Of a stretch of DNA of 38,446 nucleotides, positions 31,607 to 38,446 are shown piece by piece. Origin of the DNA: Chloroflexota bacterium (lineage in GTDB: Bacteria > Chloroflexota > Chloroflexia > Chloroflexales > Chloroflexaceae); NCBI GenBank assembly GCA_030550625.1, contig JAUQOZ010000213.1, positions 1 through 38,446 on the forward strand, read 5' to 3'. Position 1 is the first letter of the stretch. The number at the start of each line of letters is the position of its first letter. A model generated the notes under the pieces. That model was not told where the DNA came from, did no database searches, and worked only from the letters and a program-made list of their open reading frames with translations. A program made the translations under genes and the position numbers.

Positions 31607-33061
31607 GGTCTCTACCGATTGCGCCGCCGGCAGCACGACCATTGCCGGACGTTCGCCCAGCAGGTAGGCGATCACATCAGCCGCCGAATAGCCTTGCGTC
31701 AAGTCGAAGATCGTGCGCAGCCGCACCAAATCATCGCCGCTGGTCAACAACGGCGGCTCAACGCCAATATCGGCGCGGGCCTGCCCCACCCCAATATTGG
31801 CCATCAGCGCATTGCACAAACAGCGCCGGCCTTCCGTCTCGGCCAGATCGCCGCCCTTCTTAACAAAGGTCGCAATTGGTTCGCTGGCGCAGCGATAACC
31901 GATCGTCCCCTTCGGCGTGCGATACATCGTGCGCAAATAGCCGAGATCGCAGATCCGCTGGCGCGGCACGCCTTGCGCCGGGTCGGCATCCCAGCGCACC
32001 ACCTTGAACGGATAGCCGGTCGGCGAAGCGCGCGGGTCGGTGAAGACATCAACCGCATCACGGGCAGCCGCTTCGAGTACCGAACGGCGTAGTGGGTCAG
32101 CCAAGCCTGAGTCAGTGCAGAAAGCAAAGAGCGTGCCCACCTGAATGCCCATTGCGCCGGCAGCGCGGGCCGCCGCCAACCCTTCCGGCGAAGCCGTGCC
32201 GCCAGCCAGCCAAAACGGCAGGCCAAGCGCAGCGATCTTAGCCGGGTCAACCAGATCGCGCGGCCCATAGATCGGCTCGCCACGTTCGTTCAGTTGCAAC
32301 TCACCCCGCGGCGGCGCATTGTGCCCGCCGGCGGTCGGCCCCTCGATCACCAAACCATCGACGCCGGCAATCTTGCGCGCAAACATTGTCGCCAACGTTA
32401 CACTGGCTACAATTGGCAAAAACAGTGGCCGGCGCAACGCCGGCGGCTCACCCGGCCAATGCTCTGCCGGCTCGAAGGTAATGTACGTTGGCGGCGCGCC
32501 ATCGTCACCCTCGATCTCTGCCGTCAGACGCGCCGGCTGGTTAGCCGCCAACGCATCGAGCGCCGCCGGGATTTCGCGCGGAATGCCGGCCCCCATAATG
32601 ATCACATCCACCCCGGCCAGCAACGCCCCATAGAGCAGGGCCAAATTGGGCAACTGAATCTTAGTCAGCAAATTCATGCCAATCGGGCGATCGTGCCCCT
32701 CTTTGGCCAGCCAGACCTCAACAAACGCCGCCAGCATCGCCACCTGTTGCCGCTCTTTGCTTACCTTCAGGTTGTACATCGGCAGCAACGTATACGGCTC
32801 ATCAGGCGCCCGGCCTTCAGGCCGGAAATAGGCTTCCAGCACCCGCTCGGCTACGCCGGGGATGGGAAAATGCGCCATAGCCCGCCGCATTGCGCCATCA
32901 GGGTCGCCATCTTGCAAGCGCCGGATGAGAATGGTATCAATGCCGGTGCCGGAAACAACACCGAGCTGACCGCAGGCGGCAACAGCCCGCGCCAGCCGCC
33001 AATCAGAAACGGCGGCGCCCATGCCACCCTGAATGATCATCGGCAAATCGGTGGCGCGCAT
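31595..33061 (-). CDS. Nitronate monooxygenase / 2-nitropropane dioxygenase-family flavoprotein
   Basis: 488 residues, a TIM-barrel FMN enzyme: MIIQGGMGAAVSDWRLARAVAACGQLGVVSGTGID at the N-terminus, PIGMNLLTKIQLP, VDVIIMGAGIPREIP, the FMN/catalytic VDGLVIEGPTAGGHNAPPRG with a conserved His, LPFWLAGGTASPEGLAAARAAGAMGIQVGTLFAFC. It is longer than classical nitronate monooxygenases (about 320-370 residues) because of an insertion around 70-120 and a C-terminal region with several Cys (RICDLGYL, YRCASEP, RRCLCNALMANIG). Similar barrels occur in enoyl reductases of polyketide systems (PfaD), so the reaction is not certain. It stands alone on the minus strand with a 230-base upstream gap. Confidence 0.83.
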   Translation of the reverse strand: MRATDLPMIIQGGMGAAVSDWRLARAVAACGQLGVVSGTGIDTILIRRLQDGDPDGAMRRAMAHFPIPGVAERVLEAYFRPEGRAPDEPYTLLPMYNLKVSKERQQVAMLAAFVEVWLAKEGHDRPIGMNLLTKIQLPNLALLYGALLAGVDVIIMGAGIPREIPAALDALAANQPARLTAEIEGDDGAPPTYITFEPAEHWPGEPPALRRPLFLPIVASVTLATMFARKIAGVDGLVIEGPTAGGHNAPPRGELQLNERGEPIYGPRDLVDPAKIAALGLPFWLAGGTASPEGLAAARAAGAMGIQVGTLFAFCTDSGLADPLRRSVLEAAARDAVDVFTDPRASPTGYPFKVVRWDADPAQGVPRQRICDLGYLRTMYRTPKGTIGYRCASEPIATFVKKGGDLAETEGRRCLCNALMANIGVGQARADIGVEPPLLTSGDDLVRLRTIFDLTQGYSAADVIAYLLGERPAMVVLPAAQSVETVAQ

Positions 33062-33295
33062 GATTCAAGACTCCTTAGACATTACAAACGGCAGCCGATC
33101 ACGATCGCTGCCAAAGACAGGCGGGGTAAGGCATCTATTTCCGTGGAATGCCATCGGGGTTGATCAACAAGCGATGCAAACGGAAACTGAACCCTCTGTA
33201 TCTTATCATACCGCAGAGTAGGAAGCGGCGCCAGATAAGAATTCTCTACCGACTAGAAAGGAGCAAAGCAGCGCGCTAGCCCTGCTCCGCCCCTG

Positions 33296-33862
33296 CTATG
33301 CTCTTCTGACCCCATCCTCGCAGACCACCACATCAAGCCGGATATCATGCGGTTCGCGCGGCAAGCGCGCTACCTCCTGCGCAGCAAACGCGACACCGAC
33401 GGCAAAGGTTGGCGTTCCCGCCAGCAACGCATCGTAAAACCCACCGCCATAGCCAAGCCGGTACAGCTCGCGATCGAATGCCAGCAGGGGCACGATGGTC
33501 AACGACCACGCGCCGGGTTGGGCCGGGCGGATCTGGCGCGGCTGAAGCGTGCCAAACCGGCCACGCACCCATTCGGTTTCGGTAAGGCTATCGATCCAGC
33601 TATGCTCTAGCCGGCGCTGACCGGCCACGATCGGCACAGCCACCGCTTTGCCGGCAGCCAGCGCCGCTGCGATCAACGGCTTCGTATCAACCTCGGATCG
33701 CATCGGCAGATAGCAATGAATGGCTGTCGCCGCCAGAAATGCTGGTAGTTGCTGCACCAAGGCGCAAATCTGCGCGCTGCGCCGATCACGATCGGGCAGC
33801 GCATCGCGACGCGCCATCATTTCGGCGCGCAAAGCGGCTTTCTGGGCGGCGAGCTCGGTCAT
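33296..33862 (-). CDS. 5-formyltetrahydrofolate cyclo-ligase
   Basis: About 188 residues from the ATG at 33860-33862; a GTG six codons upstream is possible. The family pattern is complete: QKAALRAEMMARRDALP (ATP-binding basic N-terminus), IHCYLPMRSEVDTKPLI, VPIVAGQRRLEHSWI and LTIVPLLAFDRELYRLGYGGGFYD with the GYGGGFYD substrate loop. The enzyme converts 5-formyl-THF to 5,10-methenyl-THF using ATP, rescuing this inhibitory folate. It is a single gene on the minus strand between two intergenic gaps. Confidence 0.93.
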   Translation of the reverse strand: MTELAAQKAALRAEMMARRDALPDRDRRSAQICALVQQLPAFLAATAIHCYLPMRSEVDTKPLIAAALAAGKAVAVPIVAGQRRLEHSWIDSLTETEWVRGRFGTLQPRQIRPAQPGAWSLTIVPLLAFDRELYRLGYGGGFYDALLAGTPTFAVGVAFAAQEVARLPREPHDIRLDVVVCEDGVRRA

Positions 33863-33902
33863 GCTTTCAATGATACCCACTCAATAAACAGAGGATTGCA
33901 CT

Positions 33903-34028
33903 AGCTATTTTAACGCCGCGAACGCAGAGGGAGCAGAGGACAACACCCCTAACCCTCTGCGCTCTTCGCGTTCTCTGCGCCTTTGCCCCCTCTGCGCCTA
34001 GCGCCATACAGCCGTCCGGCTCTACACA
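33903..34028. repeat. Low-complexity 'ctctgcg' repeat region
   Basis: The gap contains repeated cgcagaggg / ccctctgcg words on both orientations (for example gcgaacgcagaggg near 33919 and ccctctgcgctcttcgcgtt near 33954), so parts can fold back. This type of degenerate repeat is common between genes in this kind of genome. No gene is seen. Confidence 0.4.
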
Positions 34029-34029
34029 T

Positions 34030-34365
34030 TTACAGGTGCGGCGCTTTGATTTTGCGAATGATGTTCACCAACGGCGGCGCCGGCTTCGGCTTCGGATTGC
34101 GCGGGAACCACCCTAAATCAGCCCGCACGGCTTGCTCTTTGAGTTCGGTGGCTCCCCAGATGAAGGAAGCGCCGGTCACACCCAACAACGCCGACCAACC
34201 CGCATCCGCCACAAACAGCGAGAGCACGATGATTGCAATCCCGAAGAGTAAGGGATACGGCCACCATAGGTAGCCGAGATGGTACTCCATGCGAATAACC
34301 CAGAAGAAGCCAAAGCCGATAATGCCAAGACTAAAGAGACCGATTGCCAGACCTTCCCACATCAT
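34030..34365 (-). CDS. DUF4491-like membrane protein, copy 1
   Basis: 111 residues with three hydrophobic helices (about 5-24, 32-52 and 57-72), then a short polar tail. The end ATELKEQAVRADLGWFPRNP has the E-L-x-E-Q...G-W-F-x-x-N-P pattern of the DUF4491 family, whose function is unknown. GAGGT lies seven bases before the ATG at 34363-34365. The gene directly upstream encodes a related protein. Confidence 0.72.
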   Translation of the reverse strand: MMWEGLAIGLFSLGIIGFGFFWVIRMEYHLGYLWWPYPLLFGIAIIVLSLFVADAGWSALLGVTGASFIWGATELKEQAVRADLGWFPRNPKPKPAPPLVNIIRKIKAPHL

Positions 34366-34406
34366 AGCGATGACCTCATTAACAAGTGCTGTTGATCCAT
34401 GCAGGG

Positions 34407-34820
34407 CTACGAGGCGATTTCGGGTTTGCGGTGCGCCGTTGGCTGCACATTAACCAACGGATCGCTCGGCTCGCGATCGAGCGGATCGTGGAGTGTCGCC
34501 TTGCCCTCGGCCAGATAACGGGCATGGCGGGGGTTATTGGGGTTCGCCGGCGCATGGCCGTGACGCACCCGCCGATCTTGCCGCACCAGCTCAAACGCAT
34601 CCCACCACAGCGCAATCCCAACCACGCTGCACACGCCGCCGATGGTGACATTCGGCGCGAAGAGGGCCGCAAGGTTGAGGATGAGACCGGCGATAATCAA
34701 CGCAACCATCGGCGGGCGAATATCGGCGCTCTTGGCCTCAAGCCAACGCACGCCGACATGACCCCACCAGATGCTGAGAAATGTGGCTAGAGCCAACCAG
34801 AGACCACTCGTTTGCAGCAT
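34407..34820 (-). CDS. DUF4491-like membrane protein, copy 2 with longer tail
   Basis: 137 residues from the ATG at 34818-34820, chosen for GAGGG about six bases upstream. Three hydrophobic helices occupy residues 1-85. The following FELVRQDRRVRHGHAPANPNN is a variant of the DUF4491 end motif, and a 35-residue polar tail follows (HARYLAEGKATLHDPLDRE). Layout and motif match the next gene downstream, so the pair probably arose by duplication and may act as partners. Function unknown. Confidence 0.7.
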   Translation of the reverse strand: MLQTSGLWLALATFLSIWWGHVGVRWLEAKSADIRPPMVALIIAGLILNLAALFAPNVTIGGVCSVVGIALWWDAFELVRQDRRVRHGHAPANPNNPRHARYLAEGKATLHDPLDREPSDPLVNVQPTAHRKPEIAS

Positions 34821-34940
34821 GCCATCCCTCGCAAATCTACACAAATCTTAGCAATTGTGTGCAGTATTACATGGAAGGGCCGGCATGTCAAGTGCGAAGA
34901 GGCCGGGTAGGGGAGGGACAACGCATCTATCGCCACTTCC

Positions 34941-35552
34941 TCATCCGGCCCCCAATAATGCTCCCACTTCTTCGTGCATCACGGCGCGAAATTGGCCCCA
35001 ACAGGCCCATTTGCCGCTAATCGCCGGATCAGCACGGTCAGGCAGTTGCCGCAAGCGGGCGGCCAGCGCCGGCAACTCGGACGGCAACACCGTGCGCATC
35101 TCGGCTACGTGTTCTTCGGGGTCGGCGACGTGCAAGGTACCGCCTACTTCATCGAGCAGAAACACGTAACTCACAAACCGGCGCGGCATGAGATCCGGCG
35201 TTGCGTAGGTGATAACGCTCAAAAACCGGCTGATCTGCACTGTGAGGCTGGTCTCTTCGGCAACTTCGCGCGCGAGCGCCGTCGCGATGGATTCAGCCGG
35301 CCCGACGCCACCGGTCAAGAGTCGAAAGATCGCTGGCGGGTAATACGTCTTGCGCGCGACCAAGATGCCGCCATTGCGCCGGCGCACGACCATCCCGACT
35401 TCACCGACCCGATCGGTCTTGATCAGCGGATCGAATGTGCAATCGGCGAGCACGACGTGGCGATAGCGCGGCATGCCATACTGGGCGGCAAGTTCAGCCA
35501 CTTCAACTTGGTGGTGAACTGGAATGTGGGCAACGATCGATTGAATGTTCAT
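34941..35552 (-). CDS. NUDIX hydrolase
   Basis: 203 residues. The Nudix box GGVGPAESIATALAREVAEETSL fits G-x5-E-x7-R-E-x2-E-E-x-x except that the penultimate Gly is Ser. It lies in the middle of the protein (about 82-104), within the fold framed by VGMVVRRRNGGILVARKTYY and FLSVITYATPDLMPRRFVSYVFLLDE. The first 50 residues are an extra N-terminal region seen in some Nudix proteins. These enzymes hydrolyse nucleoside diphosphate derivatives with divalent metal; the substrate is unknown. No operon partner is apparent. Confidence 0.88.
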   Translation of the reverse strand: MNIQSIVAHIPVHHQVEVAELAAQYGMPRYRHVVLADCTFDPLIKTDRVGEVGMVVRRRNGGILVARKTYYPPAIFRLLTGGVGPAESIATALAREVAEETSLTVQISRFLSVITYATPDLMPRRFVSYVFLLDEVGGTLHVADPEEHVAEMRTVLPSELPALAARLRQLPDRADPAISGKWACWGQFRAVMHEEVGALLGAG

Positions 35553-35847
35553 CGGCTACCTCAGCAATCTCCCGCTCTGAGCGCATACTAGGCAGTGCGG
35601 GAAGGAGATATGGGACATGGATACACCCGGATTGGGCGCGGCTAGGAGTACGCACCGCTTGGCATTGCGACAAAGGAATATTGGACACGGATACACACAG
35701 ATGCGACGGATTGGCACTGATTGGGTATAGCACGGAGTACGCCACTCTTGGCAGGGCGAGAGGGCGCAACTACGTATCAATCTTCCGTTGTAGCGCAACC
35801 GATGCCAGCGCCGGATCGGGTGAACCGTCGCGCCCGTTACACTCGAA
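35553..35847. repeat. Intergenic region with diverged direct repeat
   Basis: No gene is seen in this 295-base gap. Two copies of a ggacaygatacac-like word, ggacatggatacac (35613-35626) and ggacacggatacac (35683-35696), lie 70 bases apart, each followed by variants of ggattgg. Such words occur as degenerate intergenic repeats in some filamentous phototrophs; the meaning here is unknown. Confidence 0.35.
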
Positions 35848-36669
35848 TCACCGTCGCAACCGGGCCACAATCGTCAGATCCTTGGCCGGCCACGTCGCCA
35901 AATCCTGCTGGGGATGATGCGAGTCGCTACCGCCGGAGACGAGCAGGTTATGCCGCTGGGCCGCTGCGAGCAACCGCGCGCGGGTAGCGGCGTCGTGGGT
36001 TGGGTAATAGACCTCAATCCCATCAAGGCCCGCCGCCGCCAAAGCAGCAATATCATCATCAGTGGCCGGAATGGCATAGATGCCTTTGTCGCGGCCCGGA
36101 TGGGCCAACACCGCTAACCCGCCGAGATCGTGGGCAACGCTGATGATCTCGTCAACACTCAACGGACGGTACGCCGCGGCAAAATGGGTCAAGATGAAGC
36201 GCATCCCAGCCTCTTCATCACCCTCGCCGGCCACCCGTCCGGGCAAGTCATTGTGGCGCGCCAACGCCAGCGCGACATCGGCCACCGTGGGCGGGCGGTC
36301 ACGGTCGCCGAGGCCGGGCAGCCGAAAGCCGGCGGCGGGCAGATCGCGCATTAATTGCGCCGCATCAGACGCATTGCGATTGACGACCTCAGCGCACAGA
36401 TCGAGCAGGGCCGGCGCTTCCGGGTCAACCCCATACACCAGCGTATGCCAGAGCTTGCCGTTAAACGCGCTATCAATCTCTACCCCGCTGACCACCTGCA
36501 CCCCGTAGTGCATCCCGGCCATCGCGGTGGTAATCACATTCGCCGTCGTATTGTGATCAGTCACCGCGATCATCGTCAAGCCGCGAGCCGCAGCCGCCAC
36601 CGCCAACGCCACCGGCGTCCACGTTGCATGGTGGGGGGTAGCGTTGGTATGAATATGCAAATCAATCAT
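35848..36669 (-). CDS. PHP-domain metal-dependent phosphoesterase
   Basis: 273 residues. The PHP signature is DLHIHTNATPHH (metal site H4-x-H6), followed by MIAVTDHNTT, SGVEIDS, LVYGVDP, VLAHPGRDKG and the last block LLVSGGSDSHHPQQD with the C-terminal metal ligands. All parts of the trinuclear metal centre are present. Members cleave phosphoesters of small molecules such as histidinol phosphate or 3',5'-bisphosphates, or act on nucleic acids. The ATG overlaps the stop of the rhodanese-like gene as ATGA, so the two are translationally coupled. Confidence 0.9.
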   Translation of the reverse strand: MIDLHIHTNATPHHATWTPVALAVAAAARGLTMIAVTDHNTTANVITTAMAGMHYGVQVVSGVEIDSAFNGKLWHTLVYGVDPEAPALLDLCAEVVNRNASDAAQLMRDLPAAGFRLPGLGDRDRPPTVADVALALARHNDLPGRVAGEGDEEAGMRFILTHFAAAYRPLSVDEIISVAHDLGGLAVLAHPGRDKGIYAIPATDDDIAALAAAGLDGIEVYYPTHDAATRARLLAAAQRHNLLVSGGSDSHHPQQDLATWPAKDLTIVARLRR

Positions 36670-37184
36670 GGGCGCTCCACCGGCAGGTTAGCCGCCTGCC
36701 ACGCTTCAATCCCGCCTTCGAGCACAGCGACCGGCCCGTAGCCAAGATCACGGAAGATCTGCGCGCCGCGCTGGCCCGCCTCTGGCCGGCTGGCATCGCC
36801 ATACGCAATGATGACACCACCGGATGGCAACGCTGCCAGTCGCTGGTTAAGATCAGGCGACGCCAAACTGAGCGCGCCGGGCAAATGCGCAGCTTTGTAG
36901 GCATCACCTGAACGCATATCAACAAAAATTACCTGACCGGCTTGCCAGCGTTGATGCGCGTCAGCCACTGAAATCACCGGCGCTGGCGGGCTGTTACTGA
37001 AATCGCCGTGGCCAGCCGCCGTCTCAACGGTTGGCGCAACCGTCGGAGTGGCAGCCGGCGCCGGCGCACCGGTTCCGGTGATGACAAAAGCGAGCACGCC
37101 GGCCAACAGCACAATGCCGCCGATAATCGCCGGCAAGCGCCACGCCGGCGGTTGGTTGGTGTAAGTTGGTTCAAAATGTTCCAT
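36666..37184 (-). CDS. Membrane-anchored rhodanese-like protein lacking the active-site cysteine
   Basis: 172 residues. A membrane helix spans about 18-38 (LPAIIGGIVLLAGVLAFVI), then a Pro/Thr/Ala linker and a rhodanese domain (about 70-168): VIFVDMRSGDAYKAAHLPGALSLAS, then the active-site loop IIAYGDASRPEAGQ and AQIFRDLGYGPVAVLEGGIEAWQAANLP. The catalytic Cys expected after the YxC position (IVVYC-x5 loop) is Gly129 here, so it should not transfer sulfur. The domain is exposed outside the membrane and may bind ligand or signal. It is coupled to the PHP gene. Confidence 0.85.
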   Translation of the reverse strand: MEHFEPTYTNQPPAWRLPAIIGGIVLLAGVLAFVITGTGAPAPAATPTVAPTVETAAGHGDFSNSPPAPVISVADAHQRWQAGQVIFVDMRSGDAYKAAHLPGALSLASPDLNQRLAALPSGGVIIAYGDASRPEAGQRGAQIFRDLGYGPVAVLEGGIEAWQAANLPVERP

Positions 37185-37218
37185 ACATCAAATGTGGTAG
37201 TGTCTACATCCTCGCGGT

Positions 37219-37226
37219 ATTATAAT
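37219..37226. promoter_or_regulatory. Shared palindromic -10 region between divergent rhodanese-like and hydrolase genes
   Basis: attataat reads TATAAT on both strands (plus 37221-37226, minus 37219-37224), 35 to 50 bases from the two divergent start codons. No good -35 is found for either. The two promoters would compete for polymerase. Confidence 0.4.
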
Positions 37227-37275
37227 GCAGATAGCTGTTCGCCAGCGCATTGCGCTCACTCACAGGAACTGCCTT

Positions 37276-38244
37276 ATGATCACCGCACTGCTCCCTCATC
37301 TGTACCAAGTACGCTTGCCGCTCCCCTTCGCACTCAATCATGTGAACGTCTATCTGCTGCGCGATGCGCAGGGCTGGACGGTAGTCGATACCGGTTTGCA
37401 CACCCCTGCCGGTGAAGCCGGTTGGCAAGCCGCCTTCGCCGAGCTCGGCATCGAACCACGCCAGATTCACACCATCGTGCTCACCCATTTTCACCCCGAC
37501 CACTTCGGCATGGCCGGCTGGCTGCACGAGCGTTCGGGGGCGCGCGTGCTGCTCGCGCCGCGCGAGATCGAACTGGCCGAAGAGGTGTGGATGCACCGCG
37601 CCGACCATGATGATCCTAGTTTACGCCATTTTCTCCGTCACGGCATGCCCGCCGATCTCGTGCAACAGGTCGTCGGCGCGATCGCAGCCTTACGCGCCGC
37701 CACCCGGCCTCATCCGCCGCTCACGCCGCTGCCGGCGGGTACATGGCTCACGATGGGAGAGCGGCGCTTTCTGGCGATCCATGCCCCCGGCCACAGCGAT
37801 GGCCAGTTGGTCTTTTACGCTCCAGATGACCGGCTGGCGCTGGTCGGCGATCAAGTGTTGCTCAAGATCACACCGCACATCGGTGTCTGGCCGGAAAGCG
37901 AGCCGGATCCGTTGCGCAAATATTTGGCCTCGCTGAACGAATTGGCGACGCTTGATGTCGAGCTAGCGCTGCCCGGCCATGGCAAGACGATCACAGCGTG
38001 GGCCGAGCGGGTAGCCGAATTGCAAGCGCATCACCACGAGCGGCTGGCCGTGATGCTGGAAGCGGTGCGCAACGGCGCAGAAACGGCCTTTGCTGTCGCG
38101 CAGCACGTCTTTGCCGTCGAACGTTTCACCCCCCACGAGGCGCGGTTTGCGATTGCCGAAACGATTGCCCACCTCGAATTGCTGGTGGCTGACGGTATGA
38201 TAACCCGCCACGAAGACGATGAGTTGGTGCGGTATACGGCTTAA
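37276..38244 (+). CDS. Metallo-beta-lactamase-fold hydrolase
   Basis: 322 residues from the ATG at 37276 (AGGAA about eight bases upstream); a frame extension to 37225 lacks a ribosome binding site. The metal motif THFHPDHFGMAGW (HxHxDH) and a further His in HAPGHSDGQLVFY, Asp in ALVGDQVL and His in ALPGHGKTI complete a dinuclear zinc or iron site. A helical C-terminal domain (about 240-322) ends in FTPHEARFAIAETIAHLELLVADGMI, resembling the winged-helix tail of LACTB2-like hydrolases. The substrate could be thioesters, RNA or lactones. It is divergent from the rhodanese-like gene and followed by the dispersed repeat. Confidence 0.9.
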   Translation: MITALLPHLYQVRLPLPFALNHVNVYLLRDAQGWTVVDTGLHTPAGEAGWQAAFAELGIEPRQIHTIVLTHFHPDHFGMAGWLHERSGARVLLAPREIELAEEVWMHRADHDDPSLRHFLRHGMPADLVQQVVGAIAALRAATRPHPPLTPLPAGTWLTMGERRFLAIHAPGHSDGQLVFYAPDDRLALVGDQVLLKITPHIGVWPESEPDPLRKYLASLNELATLDVELALPGHGKTITAWAERVAELQAHHHERLAVMLEAVRNGAETAFAVAQHVFAVERFTPHEARFAIAETIAHLELLVADGMITRHEDDELVRYTA

Positions 38245-38246
38245 AT

Positions 38247-38446
38247 TGTCATTGCGAGGGAGCGGCGGCCCCCAGCCACGCTGGAGCCGCCCGACCGAAG
38301 CAATCTCCCCCTTCCCCACTTGTCATTGCGAGGGAGTGGCGGCCCCCAGCCACGCGGGGGCCGCCCGACCGCAGCAATCTCCCGTTTCAGCGGTAGAGAT
38401 CCCTGAGCGGGCATCTCCCGCGCGCGCGGGAGATTGCTTCGCCGCC
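38247..38446. repeat. Dispersed intergenic repeats, second cluster (continues past window edge)
   Basis: Two direct copies start tgtcattgcgaggga (38247 and about 38320) and share gyggcggcccccagccacgc and cgaccg(a/c)agcaatctcc(c). An inverted partner near the end, gggagattgcttcgccgcc, completes the hairpin-forming pattern. The unit and flanking words such as cagcggtagagatccctgagcg are the same family as at 3990-4335. Confidence 0.8.

Overview
The window reads as chromosomal DNA of a bacterium of the phylum Chloroflexota, most likely a Chloroflexales relative (Chloroflexus/Roseiflexus type). This is an inference from protein character and content, not from a marker search: a B12-dependent methylmalonyl-CoA mutase next to its MeaB chaperone, a glycyl-tRNA synthetase behind a T-box, kaiC/kaiB signalling genes, GC-rich coding DNA, and intergenic 'tcattgcgag...gaagcaatctcc' repeats. 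There are no rRNA or tRNA genes, no CRISPR array, no insertion sequence and no prophage.

Layout. 1-1583: end of the methylmalonyl-CoA mutase gene and meaB. 1687-3946 (minus): orphan OmpR-type response regulator with a probably leaderless mRNA, acyl-CoA thioesterase, methyltransferase. 3990-4335: dispersed repeats. 4350-8761 (minus): a WD40 propeller protein with a degenerate HNH-like N-terminus, then mobA, rho and rpoA (transcribed rpoA-rho-mobA). 9145-15478 (plus): TlpA-like thioredoxin, a degenerate Lgt-like membrane protein, then a five-gene cassette: REC-PAS-GAF regulator, KaiC, KaiB, a second divergent KaiB, PAS/HisKA_2 histidine kinase. 15494-18115 (minus): translin/TRAX-like protein and a long CoA-transferase. 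18228-21143 (minus): a frameshifted ORF remnant and two tandem membrane diguanylate cyclases. 21344-25117 (minus): padR-modA-modB-modC-cyclase. 25417-26340 (plus): a sulfite-oxidase-fold protein divergent from padR. 26388-28267 (minus): glyS with T-box. 28325-29488 (minus): tyrosine recombinase and a zinc-ribbon peptide. 29602-31567 (plus): lipid-kinase-like protein and a beta-propeller lipoprotein. 31595-37184 (minus): nitronate monooxygenase-like enzyme, 5-formyl-THF cyclo-ligase, two related DUF4491-like membrane proteins, NUDIX, PHP phosphoesterase, membrane rhodanese-like protein. 37276-38244 (plus): metallo-beta-lactamase-fold hydrolase, followed by more of the dispersed repeat.

The strongest system candidate is the Kai cassette (10554-15478). 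It has KaiC and a canonical KaiB, no recognisable KaiA, and a second KaiB-like protein that lacks the fold-switch motif and sits just before a histidine kinase, which together resemble a SasA split into two polypeptides. A second theme is molybdenum: mobA, modABC under a PadR regulator, and a divergent sulfite-oxidase-like protein whose Mo-ligating cysteine appears to be missing. A third is DNA-level: several convergent gene pairs are separated by inverted repeats that include their stop codons.
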